Assembly: GCA_900549995.1 (NCBI GenBank)
Contig: URQQ01000003.1
Coordinates: 60,947 to 124,946, forward strand
DNA length: 64,000 nucleotides
Direction of reading: 5' to 3'
Source of the DNA: an uncultured Lachnospiraceae bacterium
GTDB taxonomy: Bacteria; Bacillota; Clostridia; Lachnospirales; Lachnospiraceae
This document shows positions 58,216-64,000 of the stretch, in pieces. Positions within the stretch are counted from its first letter, which is position 1, and each line of letters opens with the position of its first letter. The translations under genes were made by a program, and so were the position numbers. The notes beneath the pieces were generated by a model. The model was given only the letters and a program-made list of their open reading frames with translations. It was not told where the DNA came from and ran no database searches.

Positions 58216-58989
58216 TTAAACTGTCCTTTTCTTCTTAAATGCGGCAGATGATAAATAATAAAATATACCTCCCAGCCCCAGACACCACAAGACTGCTGTA
58301 TAGAGAAGCTTCCGATCCAGAGGCTCACCCAGCAGCAACATCCGTATAGATTCAATGACCGGTGTCATCGGCTGGTGTTCTGCAAATAATTTTAAAAACC
58401 GGGGCATTGTCTCCACCGGTACAAACCCTGAACTCAGATATGGGAGAACTACTGCAAAGACGGCGAATGCGCCGGCACCCTCCGGGCTGTTTGCCTTAAT
58501 TCCAAGAAAGACGGAAATCCATGACAGCGCAGTAATATACAGCAGCACAATTAAGATCGCAGTCAGCCACTCTGATATTCGTGCAGACGGACGGAACCCC
58601 ACCCCAAAGGCAACTGCGATTACGATTATTGCTGTCAAAAAATTACGCAGCAAGGCACTTATCACATGACCGCTCAAAATAGAATTTTCCTCCACAGGCA
58701 TTGTACAAAAACGATCAATCATTCCGCTTTTCATATCATTGTTCACACTGATTGCGGTTGTGGAGGCACATTGACCAACGCATTGCAGAATAATGCCGGG
58801 AACAATATAATTTACATAGGACACATCCCCTACATTCATTGCACCGCCAAGAACATACACAAATAAAACCATCATTAATACCGGCAAAATAAAACTTGTC
58901 AGAAATGTATCGACATTACGTCTCGAAATTAACATGCATCTTCCCGTCATTGTCAGTGTATCCCCCAGGACCTTTCGTGTTCTATTCAT
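58216..58989 (-). CDS. ABC-2 type exporter permease (DrrB-like)
   Basis: A 257-residue membrane protein with six helices of the ABC-2 family. The start is FLTSFILPVLMMVLFVYVLGGAMNVG and the conserved middle is SGMIDRFCTMPVEENSILSGHVISAL. It overlaps the ATPase gene by eight bases. Together they resemble daunorubicin-resistance-type exporters (DrrAB), which move hydrophobic drugs or lipids out. Regulated by the adjacent TetR gene by inference. Confidence 0.9.
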   Translation of the reverse strand: MNRTRKVLGDTLTMTGRCMLISRRNVDTFLTSFILPVLMMVLFVYVLGGAMNVGDVSYVNYIVPGIILQCVGQCASTTAISVNNDMKSGMIDRFCTMPVEENSILSGHVISALLRNFLTAIIVIAVAFGVGFRPSARISEWLTAILIVLLYITALSWISVFLGIKANSPEGAGAFAVFAVVLPYLSSGFVPVETMPRFLKLFAEHQPMTPVIESIRMLLLGEPLDRKLLYTAVLWCLGLGGIFYYLSSAAFKKKRTV

Positions 58990-59929
58990 TTTCCAACTCC
59001 TCCTTTTCTCCGATTAATGTAAGGAACACATCCTCCAAAGATGCTGATTTCCGTGAAACATCCGCTATATTGATGTTATGGGAAGCAAATAATTTTAACA
59101 ATTCTGTCAGCACATTGACTGCCTCACAGGTATAAACTGTCAAACGGTTGTTTTGGCTGTCTTTCATCACTTTATACTCACGGACCAAAGACAATGCTTT
59201 TTGATACTCCTGTTCCGATGAAAATGCAAATTCAACAATTTCCTGCGGCAATAATTTTTTCAACTCCTCTAATGTCCCTTCTACAAGAATTGATCCCTGA
59301 TCTAATATTGCGATATGATCTGCCAACTGTTCCGCTTCTTCGAGATATTGTGTTGTAAGAAAGACTGTCGTTCCCCTTCGTTTCAAATCTTTGATGATCC
59401 CCCACATATTACGGCGGCTTTGAGGATCAAGCCCTGTCGTCGGTTCATCTAAAAACAGGACCGAAGGACTGTTAACCAGACTCATTGCAATATCCAGTTT
59501 CCGTTTCATACCGCCGGAATATGTCGCTGCGAGCCGGTCTGAAGAATCAGCCAGTTCAAAATAAGCTAATAACTCAGATGCTTTTTCTCCCGGGTCGGGC
59601 AGATGGTTTAACTTTCCGATGACCACAAGATTTTCAAATCCCGTAAGTGTCTCATCAACCGCGGCAAATTGTCCTGTAAGGCTGATAACTTCGTGTATTT
59701 TGTGAGGTTCCTTTAAGACATCAAACCCACAGATATTGACTTCTCCGTCATCAGGTTTAATAAGTGTTGTCAATATTTTTACAGCTGTAGTTTTTCCGGC
59801 TCCATTTGAACCAAGAAGCGAAAAAATTGTTCCCCTTTTAATGGAAAAATTAACATTATTTAAAACCTCATTGCCCTGGTAACTCTTTTTCAGTCCTTTC
59901 ACTTTAATTGATACATTATTAGAATCCAT
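58982..59929 (-). CDS. ABC exporter ATP-binding protein (DrrA-like)
   Basis: A 315-residue ATPase: Walker A LLGSNGAGKTTAVKILTTL (residues 34-52), signature YSGGMKRKLDIAMSLV, Walker B VLFLDEPTTGLDPQSRRNMW, H-loop in FLTTQYLEEAEQLAD. The C-terminal extension ends FASHNINIADVSRKSASLEDVFLTLIGEKEE, a pattern typical of DrrA/CcmA-like exporter ATPases. It is 68 bases after the TetR gene, with an operator-like dyad between. Confidence 0.92.
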   Translation of the reverse strand: MDSNNVSIKVKGLKKSYQGNEVLNNVNFSIKRGTIFSLLGSNGAGKTTAVKILTTLIKPDDGEVNICGFDVLKEPHKIHEVISLTGQFAAVDETLTGFENLVVIGKLNHLPDPGEKASELLAYFELADSSDRLAATYSGGMKRKLDIAMSLVNSPSVLFLDEPTTGLDPQSRRNMWGIIKDLKRRGTTVFLTTQYLEEAEQLADHIAILDQGSILVEGTLEELKKLLPQEIVEFAFSSEQEYQKALSLVREYKVMKDSQNNRLTVYTCEAVNVLTELLKLFASHNINIADVSRKSASLEDVFLTLIGEKEELENE

Positions 59930-59946
59930 GCAGTTCCTCCTTTATT

Positions 59947-59963
59947 ATACATGTTGAATGTAT
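59947..59963. promoter_or_regulatory. Operator-like dyad before the ABC exporter genes
   Basis: ATACAT, five bases, ATGTAT (59947-59963), related to the two dyads at the TetR promoter. It is 18 bases upstream of the ATPase ATG, near its ribosome site. Confidence 0.4.
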
Positions 59964-59997
59964 GTATTTAGGTAAAAAATAAAATTGCAGAGCAATT

Positions 59998-60657
59998 TTA
60001 TTCTTTTTCCACCAGTTCCATCACCCGCTCTATCTTATATCTTGCCAATTGCAAAATTTCGTCATCTATCACAGGCACGCCCAGCGTATCACACATGTCC
60101 CTGATCAGATACAGTTTCTCAATTAATTCATCTTTGGAACATGGAAATATCGTAGGCACAAACCAGACATCTATGATCATTGTAAACAGGCTGGAAAATG
60201 CTTTTGGATATTTCATATTTTTTATAGAGCCGTCTTTGAGTGCTTCCCGAAACAGCTCTTCAAAAAAGGGAGCGAGTACGTTCTGACCATTCGCTATATA
60301 TTCCGCCAATATTCTGGGATTCTTGGCCAGCGGCGCGGCCATGATGTTTAATTCCTGCTGCTCCTGATCACGAAACTGTATCTTAAAAACCTTTTTTAAC
60401 TTTTGAAGCCCATTTAAGCTCTGGTCATTCCTCACTATATCAAATGGATTATTTTCAAAAAACAGCTGATCGCTCAGGGCGTCCAATACCTCTTCTTTCG
60501 ACTTGAAATGGTGATAAAAGGCTCCTCGTGTCAACCCTCCCAAATTATTTACAATGTCTAAAACGGTTGTTTCTTCATACCCCTTTTCTAAAAATAATTT
60601 CAAAGATACATCCAATATTTTCTGTACGGTTTCTTCTGGATATTTATTACGCGGCAT
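59998..60657 (-). CDS. TetR/AcrR family repressor of the ABC exporter
   Basis: A 219-residue regulator: helix-turn-helix at about residues 12-50 (VQKILDVSLKLFLEKGYEETTVLDIVNNLGGLTRGAFYHHFKSKEEVL), then a ligand domain ending in a long acidic/basic helix. The ATG at 60657 is preceded by AAGGGGG; the longer ORF from 60705 would begin at the promoter -10. Two perfect dyads at its own promoter indicate autorepression. Most likely a multidrug-type sensor for the downstream exporter. Confidence 0.9.
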   Translation of the reverse strand: MPRNKYPEETVQKILDVSLKLFLEKGYEETTVLDIVNNLGGLTRGAFYHHFKSKEEVLDALSDQLFFENNPFDIVRNDQSLNGLQKLKKVFKIQFRDQEQQELNIMAAPLAKNPRILAEYIANGQNVLAPFFEELFREALKDGSIKNMKYPKAFSSLFTMIIDVWFVPTIFPCSKDELIEKLYLIRDMCDTLGVPVIDDEILQLARYKIERVMELVEKE

Positions 60658-60677
60658 TTTACGGTCCCCCTTAGATA

Positions 60678-60724
60678 CATACACTGTGTATGAAAAATAT
60701 AACATACACGATGTATGTTGTCAA
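60678..60724 (-). promoter_or_regulatory. TetR promoter with two operators
   Basis: TTGACA (60719-60724), 17 bases, TATATT (60696-60701). A perfect dyad AACATACA-N3-TGTATGTT (60701-60719) fills the spacer, and a second, CATACAC-N1-GTGTATG (60678-60692), covers the transcription start. Confidence 0.8.
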
Positions 60725-60749
60725 TCGTTTTAACTGTCCTTTTTGGATA

Positions 60750-62666
60750 TTAAAGAGAATATTCCTTTAACATTCCTTTCCCACTGTTTTTGGAATCATA
60801 AAGCGCATAATCTGCTGCTTTGAGCAAAGTACTGCAGGATGGCAGTTTCTCACTGTACCAGGCAAGGCCGGCAGATATTTTTAATGTATGTACACTTCCA
60901 TCCGGAAATAGAATTGGATCGTTCTGGATATCATCATAAAATTCTCTGATTCGTCCTGTAATTTCCTTCTTTTCTGAGTAATGATGAAGGAAGATACAGA
61001 ATTCATCTCCCGATCTGCGGGCGGCAATCCCATGATCCCCATTAAAATTCTTCAGGTGTCTGCCGCAGCAGCGCAGATATTCATCTCCCCAGTCATGCCC
61101 ATAATTGTCATTAATTCCCTTAAAATTATCCAAATCCATCATAATCACAGCCGCACATCCCAGATGATTCTTCCTTAACCTCTCTTCTACTTCTTTTTTG
61201 AACACTTCAATGTTACAAAGCCCCGTCAGCAGGTCATAATCACGTTCCCGCTGTATCTTCCTTTTTTCCAGCATATCCTCCGTCACATCCGTTGCAACGC
61301 CAAATGTCTTATTCCCATCAGAATTCATCTGTATTTTTACCCATTTCCCAGGACTGTAAAAAAGCTCATATATGTCCGTCTCTCCTTCTTCGGGGTGATC
61401 CATCAACCTCTCAATAACACCGGTAAACCTTTCTCTGCTCGTATAGAGTTTCTCAGCCTCTTCCTCACTCCATCCCATTACCATACGAAGTCTGTCTGTC
61501 GCTATAATCAGATTATTCTCTTCACCATACTCAAAAACTCCAATCGGTAGATCCACAATGTCAATGACTTTCGAAACCTTGACAGTAGCATCCAGAATTC
61601 CCTGCACCATCTTATTAATTCCACTGCTGAGTTCGGCAAATTCCGGGTTACTGTCTACCTTCACCACAGTATTCAGATTCCCATCTGTAATCTGAGCCAG
61701 GTCGCCCATGATGGTATGAATTCCGTCCACAATCTGCTTTTTTAAAAGCCTGTTAATCACAAGAATTAATATCATGCATACAAACAGAAGAAAAATATAA
61801 GTCAGCAGAATCTGAAGGTTCCGTTCACTATATAGAGCTTTTGTTGTCTGACTCACACCCAGAATCAATCCATCATACTCCCGGGCTACGCAGAAACTTT
61901 TCTTCCCTCCGGCCTTTGTAAAAGCTCCATCCTGAAATTCCTTCAGATTCTCCTCTGTAAATCCCAGTTTTTTCATATTTTTCCCTTTGAGTGATTCATC
62001 TGAATGAGATAAAATTTCTCCTGTCTCTTGATCCACCGCAAACAGTGTACTCTCGTTATCCAAAGGGACACGGTTCATTATATAATCCAGCTGATTCCTG
62101 CTCTGCGCCGCAAGCATCCGTGTCGGAGCCATTCCGACCTGCACAATTCCTTTTTTATCCTGCCTGGCAACTCCGATATACTGAAATACCTTCTGTTCAT
62201 ATCCATTCGGCCGGATATCCTGCACAAGAAAAGAATCCGGATGATCCAGAATTTCCAGAAATTCACGGGTCTGATCCGTGCTGTTAAAATCCATGCCGAA
62301 GTAAAGCGGTATACTTCCCGCATAGAGGATTCCATTTTCATCTATCACATGCAGTTCATCCACATTCAGAAGCTGAGCGATTCTTGTAAGTTCCTCCTGG
62401 CTGTTCAGCACATCCGGGTTCTGCTTGATAATATACGCAAACGCATATGCACGTGTCAGATAATCTTCACTCAAACTTTCTTTCAGGTTCTCAAGCTCCA
62501 CTTCATTTGTCTCAAGTGTCTGTGCAACCTGGTCAAGCTTTATCCTGGAATTTTTCACCATCTGTTTTCTCGCGTTATGCTCCTGTACCCCCCAGTTCAT
62601 CCCAAAAATCATGAGAAGCGCAGCCACCACCACAAGACTGATATACTTTGTAAATATTTTCTGCAT
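60750..62666 (-). CDS. Membrane diguanylate cyclase with extracellular Cache-like sensor
   Basis: A 638-residue signalling protein. TM helix 1 is at about 8-27. The periplasmic/extracellular sensor (about 30-280) is Cache-like, with LHVIDENGILYAGS. TM helix 2 is at about 286-308, followed by a HAMP-like segment, a PAS-like domain (about 370-460) and the GGDEF domain (about 475-638). The catalytic signature is SGDEF in AARRSGDEFCIF, a tolerated variant. The RxxD inhibitory site expected just upstream is not seen. It would make c-di-GMP in response to an external ligand. Confidence 0.9.
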   Translation of the reverse strand: MQKIFTKYISLVVVAALLMIFGMNWGVQEHNARKQMVKNSRIKLDQVAQTLETNEVELENLKESLSEDYLTRAYAFAYIIKQNPDVLNSQEELTRIAQLLNVDELHVIDENGILYAGSIPLYFGMDFNSTDQTREFLEILDHPDSFLVQDIRPNGYEQKVFQYIGVARQDKKGIVQVGMAPTRMLAAQSRNQLDYIMNRVPLDNESTLFAVDQETGEILSHSDESLKGKNMKKLGFTEENLKEFQDGAFTKAGGKKSFCVAREYDGLILGVSQTTKALYSERNLQILLTYIFLLFVCMILILVINRLLKKQIVDGIHTIMGDLAQITDGNLNTVVKVDSNPEFAELSSGINKMVQGILDATVKVSKVIDIVDLPIGVFEYGEENNLIIATDRLRMVMGWSEEEAEKLYTSRERFTGVIERLMDHPEEGETDIYELFYSPGKWVKIQMNSDGNKTFGVATDVTEDMLEKRKIQRERDYDLLTGLCNIEVFKKEVEERLRKNHLGCAAVIMMDLDNFKGINDNYGHDWGDEYLRCCGRHLKNFNGDHGIAARRSGDEFCIFLHHYSEKKEITGRIREFYDDIQNDPILFPDGSVHTLKISAGLAWYSEKLPSCSTLLKAADYALYDSKNSGKGMLKEYSL

Positions 62667-62784
62667 ATATATCTCCTTTAGAACCTATCTGTTTCCAACA
62701 GCGACAACAGTATCTCTCTAGAATCAGTATATCAGATCTTATCATTCCATGACTCACTTTTTTCCTGTCTTTCACCACGAAAAT

Positions 62785-62817
62785 GAACCAAAAAACCTGC
62801 ATTTAGTTTTTTGGTTC
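62785..62817. repeat. 12-bp perfect inverted repeat upstream of the cyclase gene
   Basis: GAACCAAAAAAC (62785-62796) and GTTTTTTGGTTC (62806-62817) with a nine-base spacer, about 120 bases upstream of the cyclase start. AT-rich, so an operator seems more likely than a terminator. Confidence 0.5.
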
Positions 62818-62841
62818 CCGTTTCGTTGTATAATACCCCAC

Positions 62842-62882
62842 GAAAAAAATGCCCCCGCTTTCTGGCGTCAAAGCAGGGGCAT
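62842..62882 (-). terminator. Intrinsic terminator after the DUF434 gene
   Basis: ATGCCCCTGCTTT/AAAGCGGGGGCAT-type arms (62849-62861, 62870-62882) followed on the minus strand by seven T residues. Confidence 0.88.
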
Positions 62883-62891
62883 TCTCTAAAA

Positions 62892-63629
62892 CTATATAAT
62901 TTCTTTTATTCTTTCAATACTGTCAGTGATATCATACAACCATGCGCTCGGCATATACTGCATTATAATCTGGCGGTTCAGATTATACCAGCTGCCGCAA
63001 TGGTCAAGCACCGCAGAATCCGATGATATCACATGTTCTTTTTTCTGAAGTACCTGGTCTACATCCTGAATAATTTTTACTTCAGCAAATATTCTTTTAT
63101 ATCCAACCGCAACCTCATAGAGAAGACTGCCAAGCCTGCCCGAGTTCGAAACCGGACGGTCAAGATATATAATCGTCTCTCTTGCTCCCAGCTCGTCCAG
63201 ACACCGGAACATTAGATCAATTGCCTCTGCTGTCCGGTCCATAATCTTATATGTACCCCGCAGCCCCGCCAGATCTCTGATGGCGCCATCCATCCCCTGC
63301 AGAAGCAGAGAACCTGACAATGCAACCTCTAAATTAATAATCGTATTGAATCCATCTATATATACCTGTTCAAGCTTCTCATTCGCTTTTATTTCTTTCT
63401 GTTCACGAAACGCAAGCTTATTCTCCGGTGCCACAATCCTTGAGAGTGCCTGACGCTGACGTTCCGACAACTGATAGTGATTGCCGATAAATGTCCCCGC
63501 CGACTTCATATCATATCCTCTGTTCAAAAGATAATATAATTCTTCTCCTGCCTGACGCATCTTGATCGTCCAACCATAGCCAAATTCAGTTCTATCATTC
63601 GGGACATACCCACGCTTTACTGTTTCCAT
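62892..63629 (-). CDS. DUF434 domain-containing protein
   Basis: A 245-residue soluble protein of unknown function. The N-terminal half carries the DUF434 pattern (LYYLLNRGYDMKSAGTFIGNHYQLSERQRQALSRI). The following VYIDGFNTIINLEVALSG, LLLQGMDGAIRDLAGLRGTYKIMDRTAEAI and ETIIYLDRPVSNSGRLG resemble a PIN/NYN-like nuclease or phosphatase fold with conserved aspartates. Start with TGAGGCG upstream. It is transcribed alone. The 320 bases upstream hold a TATAAT-type -10 (63712-63717, minus strand) and the tRNA-Glu promoter, and nothing else I can support. Confidence 0.8.
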   Translation of the reverse strand: METVKRGYVPNDRTEFGYGWTIKMRQAGEELYYLLNRGYDMKSAGTFIGNHYQLSERQRQALSRIVAPENKLAFREQKEIKANEKLEQVYIDGFNTIINLEVALSGSLLLQGMDGAIRDLAGLRGTYKIMDRTAEAIDLMFRCLDELGARETIIYLDRPVSNSGRLGSLLYEVAVGYKRIFAEVKIIQDVDQVLQKKEHVISSDSAVLDHCGSWYNLNRQIIMQYMPSAWLYDITDSIERIKEII

Positions 63630-63879
63630 ATATTCGCCTCACAGACCATTATAATTACATTTACCTGATGCTGAGCCAAAAGCAGTTTAACTCCGGCACC
63701 ATATACCTGGTATTATACATTATAATTTCCGTTTCGTGAACCACTATATAATGAATAATCTATAAAGTTGCATATTTACCTGCCAAAATCATGATGCCCC
63801 CTGTCATACACCTGATAAATTTAACTGCGGGCTTTATTTTATGCCGTTGTAAAAAAAAATATTTTTTTATAAAAAGGGC

Positions 63880-63908
63880 TTGCTTTTTACAGTTTCGTAT
63901 GATATTAT
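63880..63908 (+). promoter_or_regulatory. Promoter of tRNA-Glu
   Basis: TTGCTT (63880-63885), 17 bases, TATTAT (63903-63908), about 40 bases before the tRNA. An A/T-rich tract precedes it (63850-63874). Confidence 0.6.
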
Positions 63909-63949
63909 TATTAACGGTCACTGCTTCAGCAGATGACAAAATCTAATAT

Positions 63950-64000
63950 GGCCCCGTGGTCAAGCGGTTAAGACATCGCCCTTTCACGGCGGTAACACGG
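63950..64000 (+). tRNA. tRNA-Glu (anticodon TTC), cut by the window end
   Basis: 5' acceptor arm GGCCCCG, D-arm with AAGCGGTTAAG, anticodon stem TCGCC/GGCGG and loop CTTTCAC with TTC at 63983-63985. The T-arm and 3' acceptor lie beyond base 64000. Confidence 0.92.

Noticed and set aside
63841..63900. A/T-rich tract as origin or attachment site
   Set aside because: It is simply upstream of a tRNA promoter; no repeats, DnaA boxes or integrase gene are seen. The tRNA itself could be an integration target, but nothing in the window shows it.
1..64000. CRISPR arrays, insertion sequences, prophage
   Set aside because: No regularly spaced repeats, transposases, integrases or phage structural genes were found on either strand.

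Overview
The window looks like a chromosomal segment of an anaerobic gut Firmicute, most likely a Lachnospiraceae member. The grounds are gene content and sequence style: moderate-GC clostridial codon use, sigma-A promoters with strong AGGAGG ribosome binding sites, glycyl-radical chemistry, Na+/H+ pyrophosphatase, KtrAB, GdpP/DarA c-di-AMP proteins, and a GH112 host-glycan phosphorylase. I see no phage, insertion sequence, CRISPR array or other clear mobile DNA. Nearly all genes run on the minus strand; the exceptions are two AraC regulators, a flavodoxin-like gene, a LysR regulator, hppA and two tRNAs.

Layout. 1-2.2 kb: partial oleate hydratase behind a TetR gene. 2.3-11.5 kb: greA-lysS (LysRS carries a C-terminal tRNA-binding domain), then an operon patatin/argF-birA-small protein-coaX-dusB, in which the patatin reading frame runs without a stop into argF, then a SleB-like cell-wall hydrolase with an elaborate leader. 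11.5-17 kb: trmH-ktrA-ktrB and a histidine kinase/response regulator pair. 17-25 kb: metK behind a SAM-I riboswitch, murA, a shikimate-kinase-like gene, and gdpP-rplI-dnaB.

25.2-36.2 kb is a lacto-N-biose/galacto-N-biose system: GH112 phosphorylase, ABC importer (lipoprotein and two permeases, no ATPase), nucleotidyltransferase, N-acetylhexosamine kinase, galE and two AraC regulators. A 32-bp element, two 11-bp half-sites separated by 10 bp, lies exactly 20 bp upstream of the -10 of both the importer operon and the nucleotidyltransferase-kinase-galE operon. It defines a small regulon and is the most informative signal in the window.

36.2-42 kb: proC, a HypD-like glycyl radical enzyme and its activase (hydroxyproline to proline), divergent from a flavodoxin-like oxidoreductase and a LysR regulator. 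42-44 kb: K+-dependent membrane pyrophosphatase. 44.1-53.7 kb: a ten-gene nucleoside uptake and catabolism operon (BMP lipoprotein, ABC ATPase, two permeases, udp, deoD, deoC, cdd, deoB, add). 53.9-58.2 kb: rpsF-ssb-rpsR, DUF951, sortase B, cysteine desulfidase family protein, c-di-AMP receptor, tRNA-Cys. 58.2-64 kb: TetR-controlled ABC exporter with clear operators, a membrane-bound diguanylate cyclase, a DUF434 protein and a tRNA-Glu cut by the window end.

Functionally the segment joins housekeeping (replication, translation, cell wall, potassium/c-di-AMP control) to scavenging of host-derived compounds: mucin or milk disaccharides, nucleosides, hydroxyproline and unsaturated fatty acids. 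All functional calls are by reading the sequence and from memory of the families; no database search was run.
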